From: Rhodobacteraceae bacterium LMO-JJ12
GTDB taxonomy: Bacteria; Pseudomonadota; Alphaproteobacteria; Rhodobacterales; Rhodobacteraceae
Assembly: GCA_021555075.1 (NCBI GenBank)
Contig: JAKGBX010000005.1
Coordinates: 1-64,000 of the forward strand
DNA length: 64,000 nt
Direction: 5' to 3'
Shown here in pieces: positions 33,708-42,971 of the stretch. A program made the position numbers and the translations under genes. Under the pieces are notes generated by a model, which was not told the origin of the DNA, searched no databases, and saw only the letters and a program-made list of their open reading frames with translations. The stretch's first letter is position 1; every line of letters starts with the position of its first letter.

Positions 33708-35620
33708 GCCGCATGGAACAGACCCGTACCGATCGCTTCAAGACCGCACTCCTGCTGATGGCCGCAACCGGGCTGATCGTGGGACTCGCATTCTACCTTG
33801 CGGGCCAACCAGAGGTTGCGAACCTGATCTGGATTGCAGGAGTTGTTCCCGCGCTGGCAGCGCTTGTGGTCGAAATCGTCCGCAGCATTGGGCGCGGCGA
33901 GGTGGGCCTCGATATCGTTGCCGCGCTGTCGATGTCGGCGGCGCTTGTCTTCGGCGAGACCTTGGCTGCGGCTGTCGTCGCAGTCATGTATTCTGGAGGC
34001 ACTTTCCTCGAAGCCTTCGCTGAGGGCCGTGCACGTCGTTCGATGAAGGATCTTCTATCTCGCGTACCCCGGACCGCGACGCGGCACCGGAACGGCGGTC
34101 TTGAGGATGTGCCTCTCGAGGAGATCGCACCGGGCGATCGCCTGCTGATCCGGCAGGGCGATGTCGTTCCCGTGGACGGTTCGGTTACGTCCGACACCGC
34201 CTTCCTCGACACCGCGGCGCTGACCGGCGAATCCCTCCCAGTCCGGCTGGCGCGCGGGGCCGACGCCATGAGCGGATCGACCAACGCGGGCGAGGCCTTC
34301 GACCTGACGGCGACGCGCGAGGCCAAGGACAGCACCTATGCCGGGATCGTTCGCCTGGTCGAGGAAGCGCAGGCGTCCAAAGCGCCGATGTCCCGGCTGG
34401 CCGACCGCTGGTCGCTGGGCTTTCTGGTCGTCACCGTCAGTATCGCCTTCGCGGCCTGGTGGTTCACAGGCGATCCGATCCGCGCGGTCGCCGTGCTGGT
34501 GGTCGCCACGCCCTGTCCGCTGATCCTTGCCGTGCCGGTTGCGCTGGTCGCGGGTCTCTCGCGTGCGGCGCATTTTGGCGTTTTGATCAAGGGCGCAGGG
34601 CCGCTCGAGACAATGGCGCGCATCCGTACGCTGATCCTCGACAAGACGGGGACGCTGACAGATGGCCGTCCGCAGATCATCTCGATCGACAGCCACGATG
34701 GCATGAACGAGGACGACATCCTGCGCCTCGCGGCCGCGCTCGATCAGGCCTCCAAGCACCCTGTCGCGCAAGCGATCGTCACCGCCGCCAAGGCACAGGG
34801 CTTCACACTGCCCGTTCCGACAGAAGTGGCTGAGATCCCGGGCGAAGGGGTCTTGGGTCGTGTGGAGGACCGCGAGGTGATCGTCGGGGGCGACGGCTTC
34901 GTGGCGTCCCGGGTCGGGCGGATGGTGGGCGATCACCCCGCCAAGGGCGCCGGATCGGTCCTTGTCGCAGTGGCAGTTGACGGTCACATGGCCGGGCACC
35001 TCGTCATGTCCGACCCGCTGCGCGAGGGAGCGGGTGCCATGCTGGACGGTCTGCGCCGCCAAGGGATCTCGCGTATCCTGCTGGCCACCGGCGACCGCGC
35101 GGACGTGGCCGAGCGTGTGACGGAAGGGCTGGGCCTCGACGGGCTGCGGGCCGGTCTGACGCCGGATCAAAAGGTGTTGCTGGTGCTCTCTGAGCGTAAA
35201 CACGGGCCGGTGATGATGGTGGGTGATGGTGTCAACGACGCGCCCGCCCTGGCCGCAGCCGATGTAGGCGTGGCAATGGGGGCACGGGGCGCCGCGGCCT
35301 CGGCCGAGGCCGCCGACGTGGTGCTGCTCGTCGACCGGATCGACCGGCTGGGGCCCGGCATCGAGATCGCGCGGGCTTCACGCCGGATCGCGGTCGAAAG
35401 CGTTGTCGCCGGGATCGGCCTGTCTGTCATGGGCATGATCGCGGCCGCTTTCGGCTACCTCACGCCGGTTCAGGGCGCGCTCCTGCAAGAAGTGATCGAC
35501 GTTGCCGTGATCCTGAACGCCCTGCGCGCGCTGCGCATCGCGCCACAGGAGCCAGCTACGGGCAAACCCCAGGCGATCATTTCAGAGCAAGCTGACATCG
35601 TTCAAGGAGCCACGCCATGA
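33704..35620 (+). CDS. P1B-type heavy-metal ATPase without N-terminal metal-binding domain
   Basis: The 638-residue ATPase has the phosphorylation motif DKTGT (D313), the TGES loop and the hinge GDGVNDAPALAAADVGVAMG. The transmembrane metal motif is TPC (ATPCPLILAVP, residues 268-278) instead of CPC or SPC, and there is no HMA domain, so the metal is uncertain. The HP dipeptide (SKHPVAQAIV) of heavy-metal ATPases is present. It is coupled by four-base overlaps to apbE and to the VIT1-type gene, tying metal export to the flavin electron path. A second start at 33716 is possible. Confidence 0.88.
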   Translation: MSRMEQTRTDRFKTALLLMAATGLIVGLAFYLAGQPEVANLIWIAGVVPALAALVVEIVRSIGRGEVGLDIVAALSMSAALVFGETLAAAVVAVMYSGGTFLEAFAEGRARRSMKDLLSRVPRTATRHRNGGLEDVPLEEIAPGDRLLIRQGDVVPVDGSVTSDTAFLDTAALTGESLPVRLARGADAMSGSTNAGEAFDLTATREAKDSTYAGIVRLVEEAQASKAPMSRLADRWSLGFLVVTVSIAFAAWWFTGDPIRAVAVLVVATPCPLILAVPVALVAGLSRAAHFGVLIKGAGPLETMARIRTLILDKTGTLTDGRPQIISIDSHDGMNEDDILRLAAALDQASKHPVAQAIVTAAKAQGFTLPVPTEVAEIPGEGVLGRVEDREVIVGGDGFVASRVGRMVGDHPAKGAGSVLVAVAVDGHMAGHLVMSDPLREGAGAMLDGLRRQGISRILLATGDRADVAERVTEGLGLDGLRAGLTPDQKVLLVLSERKHGPVMMVGDGVNDAPALAAADVGVAMGARGAAASAEAADVVLLVDRIDRLGPGIEIARASRRIAVESVVAGIGLSVMGMIAAAFGYLTPVQGALLQEVIDVAVILNALRALRIAPQEPATGKPQAIISEQADIVQGATP

Positions 35621-36318
35621 GCCGTCTATCACATTCTGAAATCCATATGGTGCATCGCATCGGCTGGCTGCGGGCCGCCGTTCTCGGCGCCAACGATGGT
35701 CTTGTCTCGACCGCGAGCCTCGTCGTCGGCGTCGCCGCAGCCGGGTCCGGCAAGCCCGAGGTCATGATCGCCGGGCTGGCCGGGCTTATGGCTGGCGCGA
35801 TGTCGATGGCGGCGGGGGAGTATGTCTCGGTCAGCTCGCAAACTGACGCCGAACAGGCGGACCTCGCCCGAGAGAGCCGTGAACTCGAGGAAACGCCCGA
35901 GGCCGAGCTCGAGGAACTAACCCGGATTTATGTTGAAAGGGGGCTGGACCGCGACCTGGCGGAAAAGGTTGCCGTGCAACTGACTGAACGTGACGCGCTC
36001 GGATCGCATGCGCGCGACGAGCTCGGCATTTCGGAAACCGTTACCGCCCGCCCTGTCCAGGCGGCTCTGGTGTCCGCACTGACCTTCGCCGTTGGGGCGG
36101 TGCTGCCCCTGATCGTCGTGCTGCTGGTCTCGGAGGCGCAGATCGCTCCCCTGGTGGCGGGATCGACGATCCTTGGCCTTGCGGTTCTTGGCGGATTGGG
36201 CGCTTCGGCCGGCGGCGCAGGCGTCGTCCGTGGGGCCACGCGGGTCACGCTATGGGGAGCGCTTGCAATGGCGGCGACAGCCGGGGTCGGTGCGCTGTTC
36301 GGGGTCGCCGTAGGCTAG
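35617..36318 (+). CDS. VIT1/CCC1-family metal transporter
   Basis: The 233-residue protein has the family start HRIGWLRAAVLGANDGLVSTASLVVGV and MAGAMSMAAGEYVSVSSQ. A hydrophilic acidic segment (residues about 80-140, ERGLDRDLAEKVA) follows, then three C-terminal helices. VIT family proteins move ferrous iron or manganese out of the cytoplasm or into stores. It is the last gene of the 27801-36318 module and overlaps the ATPase gene by four bases. Confidence 0.9.
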   Translation: MSRLSHSEIHMVHRIGWLRAAVLGANDGLVSTASLVVGVAAAGSGKPEVMIAGLAGLMAGAMSMAAGEYVSVSSQTDAEQADLARESRELEETPEAELEELTRIYVERGLDRDLAEKVAVQLTERDALGSHARDELGISETVTARPVQAALVSALTFAVGAVLPLIVVLLVSEAQIAPLVAGSTILGLAVLGGLGASAGGAGVVRGATRVTLWGALAMAATAGVGALFGVAVG

Positions 36319-36643
36319 GAGTTAATGGGGTGTACCCGAACCCCGCTCCGGCTGCTTGTTGCGGCAACGCTCGTCAACATCGTGCTGATCATCGAGGTGC
36401 CACAGATCGAGTCGCAGCGCGTGGGGTCATAAACCCATGTCCGCAAATGGGTCATGCTGGACGAGATCAACACCGATGTTCTGGAGCGGTCCTTTGTCTG
36501 GGAGGACCGCACGCCCATCGGCACGTTCAGTTCCGTCTTCACATCCAAAATCCAGTCCAGCCTGATCGCGCTTGCCAAGTCGGGCGGGGCATCCGTTGTC
36601 GATCGGCCGAAGTAATCTCGATCAGCGCGGGGTCTACCCAGCT
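36319..36643. other. Intergenic stretch with small gene fragments
   Basis: A 35-codon frame at 36325-36432 has a good TAGGAG ribosome-binding site and one hydrophobic helix (LLVAATLVNIVLIIEVP). A second frame, 36454-36615, reads MLDEINTDVLERSFVWEDRT and ends SVVDRPK; it looks like the C-terminal piece of a larger protein. Neither was recognised. This may be debris at the right boundary of the inserted metal/flavin module. Confidence 0.35.
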
Positions 36644-36937
36644 TCACTTGTTCCCATCGATCCACTTCGACATCAGCTCCTTGTCGCGGAAGCATTCGTC
36701 CGGCACGGCGCGGCGCTTGATGCGGGCGAGGCGCTCGGCAAAGGCGACCTGCTTTGATGTCGGGCGGCTGTCCTGCGTGCCCGGCTTCAGCTTGGCCTGT
36801 GCGTCGATCCAGGCGCTCAAGGAGCGCCGATCTTGCTGAACCTCACACGGCAGAAGCGTCTGGTTGCGAAGGGCCAGTGCGCGCGCATAGGCGATCTGCT
36901 TTGGCGTCGCGGGCAGGGCGTAAGTGGTGCTTTCCAT
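36644..36937 (-). CDS. Small tandem-repeat protein, unknown function
   Basis: The 97-residue protein contains two copies of a motif of about 40 residues: PATPKQIAYARALALRNQ ... LSAWIDA and PTSKQVAFAERLARIKRR ... MSKWIDG. The shared pattern is [AP]TxKQxAxAxxLA followed by a Pro and an (L/M)SxWID end. Single copies of this motif occur in short plasmid and topoisomerase-associated proteins. It may bind nucleic acid; this is a guess. An AAGGGAGAT ribosome-binding site precedes the start. Confidence 0.7.
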   Translation of the reverse strand: MESTTYALPATPKQIAYARALALRNQTLLPCEVQQDRRSLSAWIDAQAKLKPGTQDSRPTSKQVAFAERLARIKRRAVPDECFRDKELMSKWIDGNK

Positions 36938-37274
36938 CGGGGATCTCCCTTCTTAGCGTGGCTTTCAACATAGAACATAACAGGAACAAAATCAAGCCAC
37001 CTGCGGAAATCATGGGGTTTGAGAGGAAGAGGAGGGCCGGGGGAGGTCAGGCCTGAGGATGCCCGAAAGAGGGTGTCCGGGCCTGATCCTGTTCCTCATT
37101 GGGGTCTGATGCCGGAAAGTGGAGGATCCTACGTTCTCATGAGCTTTGCATTTAACGCTCCTCGGCATCAGATCCCTAAAGAGTGAAAGTGTTCTTCGGG
37201 TTTTGTGACTGACGGATGAGGGCCTTTGGGGTCCCTCAGATGGGTCCGGGCCGGATTCCGGTCTGCCGTTCCTG
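36938..37274. other. Intergenic stretch with a long inverted repeat
   Basis: TCTGATGCCG (37105-37114) and CGGCATCAGA (37163-37172) form a perfect 10-bp inverted repeat with a 48-base loop. No convincing gene is seen. It lies between the minus-strand repeat protein and the plus-strand accessory operon and may hold their promoters or an RNA structure. Confidence 0.4.
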
Positions 37275-37289
37275 ATGAAGGGCATTCCC

Positions 37290-37760
37290 ATGCAAACAGG
37301 TGTCTTGCGCGTGCTCCGCGCAACCGCTGCCTCGTGGTGGCGGCATAGAGAGCTGCGCCGAACTGGCCAGACGGCGCTGGCACAACGGCGCGAGCGCGAG
37401 ACCGTCCTACGTGATCTCGGTTATCTGAAGCAGGCGGCGTTATTGCCAAACGCGCATGTGATCTGCGGGGAGGGCGGGACATTCCTCCATCTCGGTTGGA
37501 CCACCGTGTCGACCTTCGCGCCGATCAAGCGCTTTCCCTTGGCCGCCCTCGCGGTCGCACAAGGGACCCCGTTCATCGATATCCGACCCGTCACCGATGT
37601 CATCGCCTTCGCGAACCTGCCGCGGGTGGCGCGGGACGGATCGGACGACTCTGAACCTTCGGGTCCCGGCAGGTCCGTGTCGCTGACCACCTACATCGAC
37701 ATGGCCGAACAGCTCGGCGCGAGCATCACCAACGATCCGCGGCCCTGTCGGTCAACCTAG
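37290..37760 (+). CDS. Plasmid accessory protein, unknown function
   Basis: The 156-residue protein has a basic N-terminal helix (SWWRHRELRRTGQTALAQRRERETVLRDLG, broken here by length) followed by a globular part with GTPFIDIRPVTDVIAFANLP. The N-terminal part faintly resembles DUF1127-like helices. ATG 37290 has a GAAGGG ribosome-binding site at the right distance; an earlier ATG at 37275 does not. It precedes ardC by 40 bases, which suggests early expression after conjugal entry. Confidence 0.6.
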   Translation: MQTGVLRVLRATAASWWRHRELRRTGQTALAQRRERETVLRDLGYLKQAALLPNAHVICGEGGTFLHLGWTTVSTFAPIKRFPLAALAVAQGTPFIDIRPVTDVIAFANLPRVARDGSDDSEPSGPGRSVSLTTYIDMAEQLGASITNDPRPCRST

Positions 37761-37800
37761 TGACCACTCCCTCTCACCAAAACTCGAAAGGACGCCAGCC

Positions 37801-38739
37801 ATGGCCCGATCCCGCACGCCCAAATTCGATGCCTCAGAGGTCATCACAAACGAAATCATCCGTATCATTGAGCGCGGCGTGCTGCCGTGGCGCCAGCCCT
37901 GGACCGCAGGCGGCAGCTCTCGCCCCGTGCGCGTGGGCGGTGAGCCCTACCAGGGGGTGAACAACTTTCTGCTGACGATGCGGACCGTGATGGCGGGCCA
38001 CAGCTCACCTTTCTGGATGACGCTGCCGCAAGCCAATGCGTTGGACGCAAAGGTTCGCAAGGGCGAGAAGTCCTCTGTCGTCGTTTACTACGGTCAAAGC
38101 TGGAGGGACGCCGGCGATGAGGATGACCGCAGCGACGGGGATGATCGCTCCGAGGAAGCCCGTGTCTTCCGCTTCCAGAAATCCTACCGCGTATTCAACG
38201 CCTGCCAGATCGAGGGCTTGCCCGACAGCTTCTACCCTGACCCGGAGCCCGTGCCCGAGCATCCGCCGTCCGAGCCCATCCCGCACATGCAGGCGTTTTT
38301 CGATGCCATCGACATCACGACCGTCTTCACGGGCACGGAAGCGTACTATTTGCCCCCCGTGGACAAGGTCTACATGCCGTCCATCACGCGGTTCCAGGAC
38401 CCGCGCAATTTTTACGGGGTCTGGGCCCATGAGCTCGCCCATGCCACGAAAGCCCCCCATCGATTGAACCGTGATTTCGGGTTCTCGAAGTTTGGCAACA
38501 CGTCCTATGCGCGTGAGGAGATTGTCGCGGAATTGACCTCGGTGTTCCTAGGCCAGTCGCTCGGCTTCACGGCGCATACGCTCGAGATGAATGCCGCCTA
38601 TCTCCACAACTGGTTGCGGGTCCTTCGGTCGGACAAGGGCGCGATCTTCCGGCACGCCGCGGACGCGCAGCGCGCCTGTGATTATCTGATCGCCAGATCG
38701 GAGACGGGCAGGGCAGGGGACGGCGCCGAGGCCGCCTGA
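37801..38739 (+). CDS. ardC: ArdC-type antirestriction protein with zincin domain
   Basis: The 312-residue protein has an N-terminal ssDNA-binding ArdC domain (ITNEIIRIIERGVLPWRQPW, GVNNFLLTM) and a C-terminal zinc metallopeptidase-like domain with HELAH (in VWAHELAHATKAPHRL) and a downstream E. ArdC proteins protect incoming single-stranded plasmid DNA from restriction. An acidic insert (DEDDRSDGDDRSEEA) lies between. The usual ribosome-binding site (AAAGGA) precedes ATG 37801. Confidence 0.92.
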   Translation: MARSRTPKFDASEVITNEIIRIIERGVLPWRQPWTAGGSSRPVRVGGEPYQGVNNFLLTMRTVMAGHSSPFWMTLPQANALDAKVRKGEKSSVVVYYGQSWRDAGDEDDRSDGDDRSEEARVFRFQKSYRVFNACQIEGLPDSFYPDPEPVPEHPPSEPIPHMQAFFDAIDITTVFTGTEAYYLPPVDKVYMPSITRFQDPRNFYGVWAHELAHATKAPHRLNRDFGFSKFGNTSYAREEIVAELTSVFLGQSLGFTAHTLEMNAAYLHNWLRVLRSDKGAIFRHAADAQRACDYLIARSETGRAGDGAEAA

Positions 38740-38762
38740 CCGCGCGGAGAACGGAGACACCC

Positions 38763-38972
38763 ATGTCACGTAAAGAACCCAAAACGCTGCGGGTGGCCTG
38801 CTTCAACGACGGCCGCCGCAAGATCATCACCTTCAAGCGCGGTGCCTATTGGTGGAGCACGTCCGAGGGCGCTTATCCGCTCTCGGCGGCGCTCGAGAGC
38901 ATCAAGGAACAGGGTGGCTGGGTCGAGACCATCCCCAACCCGAATTTCAGACCCAAAGGGCTGTTCGGGTAG
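38763..38972 (+). CDS. Small conserved plasmid protein
   Basis: The 69-residue product (MSRKEPKTLRVACFNDGRRK ... GGWVETIPNPNFRPKGLFG) is soluble and basic, with no recognised domain. It lies 23 bases after ardC behind a CGGAGA ribosome-binding site, so it is probably co-transcribed. The following 88 bases before the next gene are Ala/Gly-codon poor and hold a purine-rich leader. Confidence 0.6.
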   Translation: MSRKEPKTLRVACFNDGRRKIITFKRGAYWWSTSEGAYPLSAALESIKEQGGWVETIPNPNFRPKGLFG

Positions 38973-39060
38973 GGCGCCTTCGGCCTCGATTCATCCGCCA
39001 AGCGGAAAAGAAAAAGCGGGCTTTGAGAAGGGTGTTTCAAACCTCTCAAAGGAGATCCCC

Positions 39061-39450
39061 ATGTCCATGAATGTTCAACCCCAGCCAGACCGTCCGGATC
39101 CGACCGTGATCGCGGTGCAGAACGACGCGTTTCGCAAACTTGCATGCCTTGGAGTGCCGCCCGCGCAGCCCATCCAGGGCCGGATGCATGTCACCCGCTC
39201 GCTTATGGAGGCCGACGATGGCTTCATGGCCGAGGCGGTGAAGGCGACTGGTGAGTTTGCCACATTCGAGCCCGAAAATGACCCGGAAGGCTGGCATGAT
39301 TTCGGGGCGGTCGAGATCCGGGGCGAGACCGTGTTCTGGAAAATCGATCTCTATGAGGCGGACTCGGATTTCCGCTACGGGGCTGAGACCCCGGACAACC
39401 CCGCCACCACCATGCGCGTGCTGACCATTATGTTGGCGCGCGACTGGTAG
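39061..39450 (+). CDS. DUF3768-domain protein
   Basis: The 129-residue protein has the DUF3768 core (IAVQNDAFRK, GRMHVTRSLMEAD, FGAVEIRGETVFWKIDLYEADSDFRYGAETPDNPATTMRVLTIMLA, read in pieces). It is common in alphaproteobacterial plasmid accessory regions; function is unknown. ATG 39061 follows an AAAGGAGAT ribosome-binding site. A rho-independent terminator lies 40 bases downstream. Confidence 0.8.
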   Translation: MSMNVQPQPDRPDPTVIAVQNDAFRKLACLGVPPAQPIQGRMHVTRSLMEADDGFMAEAVKATGEFATFEPENDPEGWHDFGAVEIRGETVFWKIDLYEADSDFRYGAETPDNPATTMRVLTIMLARDW

Positions 39451-39489
39451 AAGGGCAGGGGACACCCTCTCCTGACACCCCAGGCGATG

Positions 39490-39530
39490 AAGGCCCACTG
39501 ACCCCTCAAAGGGAGAGTGGGCCTTTTGTC
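39490..39530 (+). terminator. Rho-independent terminator
   Basis: AAGGCCCACT (39490-39499) pairs perfectly with AGTGGGCCTT (39516-39525) and is followed by TTGTC. It ends the ardC-DUF3768 transcript before the ParB-like gene. Confidence 0.8.
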
Positions 39531-39608
39531 GTGGTGATCCCTGAAGACGGGGATTGGTCACGCGCGTGAAGGCGCGGGCCACACCTCACCCACCTGGAAG
39601 GATATCCC

Positions 39609-41591
39609 ATGACTAAAAGCATTACCGCTCTCACCGTCGCCATCGGCGATCTGACCGCCCATCCCGCCAACGTGCGCAGCAACTCGCCGGAAACTTATGA
39701 CCCCGAGAACATCGCGCATCTGAAGGCCAGCATCGCTGTGCTGGGCCTGCTCCAGCCTCTCCTGGTCCAGAAGCTTGACGGCAAATATGCTGTCCTCGCC
39801 GGTGGCCGGCGCCATGCAGCCCTGAAGGAGCTGGCCGCAGACAAGGCCGCCAAGGGGTTCACTGCGAAAACCAAGATCGACTGTCGCCTTGTGCCGGAGG
39901 AGTGCGACGTCACCACGGCACTGTCGCTCGCCGAGAACATCACCCAGGCCCCGATGAACGCAATCGACGAGTTCGAGGCCTTCGCCCGCATGATGGAGGT
40001 CGACGGCCAGACGCCCGAGACCATCGCGAAGTCATTCGGCACGACCGTCGCCGCCGTGAAAGGCCGGTTGCGCTATGGCCTGATCCACCCCGACATCCGC
40101 GCCGCGGCTCGGGGCAAGGTGATCACGCTCGACACAATGAAGGCCTTCGCCGAGCACCCGAGCCAGGAGGCACAGCGCGAGGTCTTCGAGGCGCTCACGA
40201 AAGACGGCGGCTATCTGCAGGCCTATACCGTCCGTCAGGCACTCAAATCCCGCGGGGTGCAGGTCAGCGACGATATCGGGGCTTTCGTGCGCGAAGACTA
40301 CGAGGCACGCGGCGGCGCCGTCGCAGCCGATCTGCTGGAAGAGCATTCTGTGCTCGAGGATGCGGCGCTGGTCGAGACCATTCTGCTCGAGAAGCTCGGT
40401 GCCGCTGCCGAAGAGGCCCGTATGAGGCTGGGCTTTGCCTGGGCCGATGCGATGGTCCGCTATGATTACGCGACCATGGCCGACTACGGCCGCGTCTATC
40501 CCGGCCCGATCGAGCCGGATGAGACTGCCCAGAAGCGCATCGACGAGATCGCCGCCGAACTTGAACAGCTGCAGCTCGAGATGGAAGATGAGGGGCTCGA
40601 CGACGGTGCCTACAACGCCCTTTACGACCGCGTCGACGCTCTGGAAGAGGAAGCGCGCGATCTGCAGGAGGCCTACAGCGCCGAGGACCTCGCACGGTCT
40701 GGGGTGATCGCGTCGTGGCAGGGTGGGCAGATCACGCTCCATGTTGGCCTCGTCCGCCCCGAGGACACCGTCAAAGAGGAGGGCGCACGCGGCTCTTCAA
40801 GTAACCCGACGGGGGAGGAGGCACCGGACGCCGGCGAAATCAACTACCCGGCCTCGCTGGCCGAGGATCTCAAGACCGAGCGGGCCATGGCGCTCGGTGC
40901 CGCGATGGCGCTGCATCCGGAAGCCACGCTCGATCTGACGCTTTTCAAGCTGGTGAGCGACGTCCTGGCCAGCGGTATGAGCGTCACGCAGGCGATCAAG
41001 ATCGACGCCCGCAAGGAATACCGCAGCCATGCCAAGATGGACGAGATCGACGAGACCTCGCTCGAGCAGGTGGCGGCGGCGCATGATGCGCTGGACCTCT
41101 CGTGGCTCGATGACAGCCGCTCGCCCGCCGATCAGTTTGCGGCGTTTCGCGCGCTGGAGGCCGGCGAGAAAGCCAAGCTCGTCGCTTATGCGACAGCCAG
41201 CACCACGCAGTCCTGTTTTGCCCGGGACCGGCAGCGTGACAGCCTGATGCATGCGTTCGAGATCGAGATCATGCCCGATATCCGCGCCCACTGGACGCCG
41301 AATGCGGCGCTCTTCAATCGCTTTAAAAAGGCCTGGCTCCTGAAGATCCTCGGCGAGGATCTGGGTCTCGCCCAGGAGGCTGTGACGCTGGCCTCGTCGA
41401 GCAAGAAGGAGATCGTCGCCTTTTGCGACAAGCTCTTCGCTGAGCCCTTCGCGACGCTCACGGAAGCGCAGCGCGCTGCCGTGGGCGCCTGGTGTCCGCC
41501 CATGATGCAGACCGCCGGTGTCGCCTTTGATGAGGCGGAGCCCGCTGCGGAAACCCCGGAGCCTGACGGCGACATCGCGCAAGCGGCCTGA
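39609..41591 (+). CDS. Large ParB-like nuclease-domain protein
   Basis: The 660-residue protein has an N-terminal ParB domain (LTAHPANVRSN, VLAGGRRHAAL, LSLAENITQAPMNAIDEFEAF) and a helix-turn-helix stretch (TPETIAKSFGTTVAAVKGRLR). Long helical and acidic regions follow, unlike the compact RepB. Such large ParB-like proteins are widespread on alphaproteobacterial plasmids and ICEs; the role in partition or gene control is unproven. A truncated relative lies at 23714-25475. It is followed by an 11-bp stem-loop. Confidence 0.88.
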   Translation: MTKSITALTVAIGDLTAHPANVRSNSPETYDPENIAHLKASIAVLGLLQPLLVQKLDGKYAVLAGGRRHAALKELAADKAAKGFTAKTKIDCRLVPEECDVTTALSLAENITQAPMNAIDEFEAFARMMEVDGQTPETIAKSFGTTVAAVKGRLRYGLIHPDIRAAARGKVITLDTMKAFAEHPSQEAQREVFEALTKDGGYLQAYTVRQALKSRGVQVSDDIGAFVREDYEARGGAVAADLLEEHSVLEDAALVETILLEKLGAAAEEARMRLGFAWADAMVRYDYATMADYGRVYPGPIEPDETAQKRIDEIAAELEQLQLEMEDEGLDDGAYNALYDRVDALEEEARDLQEAYSAEDLARSGVIASWQGGQITLHVGLVRPEDTVKEEGARGSSSNPTGEEAPDAGEINYPASLAEDLKTERAMALGAAMALHPEATLDLTLFKLVSDVLASGMSVTQAIKIDARKEYRSHAKMDEIDETSLEQVAAAHDALDLSWLDDSRSPADQFAAFRALEAGEKAKLVAYATASTTQSCFARDRQRDSLMHAFEIEIMPDIRAHWTPNAALFNRFKKAWLLKILGEDLGLAQEAVTLASSSKKEIVAFCDKLFAEPFATLTEAQRAAVGAWCPPMMQTAGVAFDEAEPAAETPEPDGDIAQAA

Positions 41592-41600
41592 GTCCTCACG

Positions 41601-41636
41601 CGACCCGCGCGTGGACCATGCCGCCCGCGCGGGTCG
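41601..41636 (+). terminator. GC-rich stem-loop after parB-like gene
   Basis: CGACCCGCGCG (41601-41611) and CGCGCGGGTCG (41626-41636) are a perfect 11-bp inverted repeat with a 14-base loop. There is no T tract, so it may act as an RNA stabiliser or factor-dependent terminator. Confidence 0.5.
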
Positions 41637-41667
41637 ACCCTTCCAAACCGAACAGAAAGACATCCCC

Positions 41668-42261
41668 ATGGCTATTCTCAAGTTCTCTGCCTCCGCTGTT
41701 GCGGCGCAAATCGCACATGCGCGTGCCTGCAAGACCTTCCTGCCCAACTGGAACGGGCCCGTGGACAGGCCGGCCCTGATCCTCATCGTCGGCAATGGTG
41801 TGCATCTGCGCTCGAACGGCATCGATGGCACGACCACCCGTATCGTTACCACCGAGCAGGCCGATCCCTCCTTCGCCTTCGCCGACGGCATGAACCCGTT
41901 TCGGGACACCGACTGGATGGCGCAGCGCCGCATGGCGTTTCGTGATCTGACCGGCCAGTTCTACACCGACATCCTGGATGACGTGCAGGTGCTCATCGAC
42001 CGGGGGCGGGGGGCGATCCGGCTCGCCACCGATGGCCACAGTATCCGCGTCTTCGTGCGCCGGGCCTCGGATTATCTCATCGGCGGGACCTACGAAGTGC
42101 CCTCGGGCCTCGGCGGCACCTTCCGGGTCATCCTGAAGGATGCCTGCGACACCTTCGCGATCGTGCAGAACTGCGGCAATTGCGAGGATTTCGACGCCAT
42201 GCAGCCCTACCGCGTGCCGCTCGATGCGCTGATGGAAATCGATGACCGGAGGGCGGCGTGA
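41668..42261 (+). CDS. DUF3085-like plasmid protein
   Basis: The 197-residue protein begins MAILKFSASAVAAQIAHARA and has LILIVGNGVHLRSNGIDG, resembling DUF3085, with a Cys-containing end (NCGNCEDFDAMQPYRV). The family call is tentative and function unknown. Its stop shares a base with the next start (TGATG), so the two are coupled. Confidence 0.65.
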   Translation: MAILKFSASAVAAQIAHARACKTFLPNWNGPVDRPALILIVGNGVHLRSNGIDGTTTRIVTTEQADPSFAFADGMNPFRDTDWMAQRRMAFRDLTGQFYTDILDDVQVLIDRGRGAIRLATDGHSIRVFVRRASDYLIGGTYEVPSGLGGTFRVILKDACDTFAIVQNCGNCEDFDAMQPYRVPLDALMEIDDRRAA

Positions 42262-42914
42262 TGGGTTGGCTCTTCTACACCGACGGCCGCGTCCAGACCT
42301 ACGCGGATGAGAAAGCGGAGATTGCTCGGCTGTGCACCTTCGAGGGCGAAAGGCGCAAGACGGAACTGGTCAAAGCCTGCAAGGTGGGTTCGACTTGGTA
42401 CGCGGCGGCAAAGGTCACAAATATCGACGGCACCCCTGTCGAAGACACGACCTATGTCACCGATGCGGATGGCTCCATCACTTTCGCCGCCGTATTCCTT
42501 ACCCGATATGATGACGGCTGCTGGGGCTACAAGGACATGGAGGAAAGCGCGGGACCGGTCGAATCCCGCGCGCCACTGAGCCTATTGGCCCTGCTGTCCG
42601 AGCTGAAAGACCCAGACAGCTACGCCCAGGACTGGCGTCAGCGCTGCCGGGACTGGGCGTCGATCCCGGACTACGAGGAAGGCGACAAGATCAAGCTCGC
42701 AGCACCTGTGACGCTCACCGATGGCAGTACCTGCCAGATTGTCACCGCGACCCACTACAGGCGCGGGCGGCAAAAGCGCCGCTGCTACCGCATCGAGGAA
42801 ACTGGTGGGCTCGTACGCCTGTCAAAGGCCTCGCTTGCGGGCTCGGAGCTGCTCAGCTCCACGAAAGGTGCGGCTAGCCCGGTGCTGGCGGAGTTCCTGG
42901 CGGGGCGAAATTAG
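42261..42914 (+). CDS. DUF6927-like plasmid protein
   Basis: The 217-residue protein starts MGWLFYTDGRVQTYADEKAE and has VGSTWYAAAKVTN, TRYDDGCWGYKDMEESAGP and a basic C-terminal half. This fits a plasmid DUF family (DUF6927) as far as I recall. Function is unknown. It is translationally coupled to the DUF3085-like gene; the toxin-antitoxin promoter follows 58 bases downstream. Confidence 0.65.
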   Translation: MGWLFYTDGRVQTYADEKAEIARLCTFEGERRKTELVKACKVGSTWYAAAKVTNIDGTPVEDTTYVTDADGSITFAAVFLTRYDDGCWGYKDMEESAGPVESRAPLSLLALLSELKDPDSYAQDWRQRCRDWASIPDYEEGDKIKLAAPVTLTDGSTCQIVTATHYRRGRQKRRCYRIEETGGLVRLSKASLAGSELLSSTKGAASPVLAEFLAGRN

Positions 42915-42971
42915 GTCCTGCGCCGGACGGGTCATCGACTTGCCCGGCGACAGCAGATGCTGCGGCTTGTC

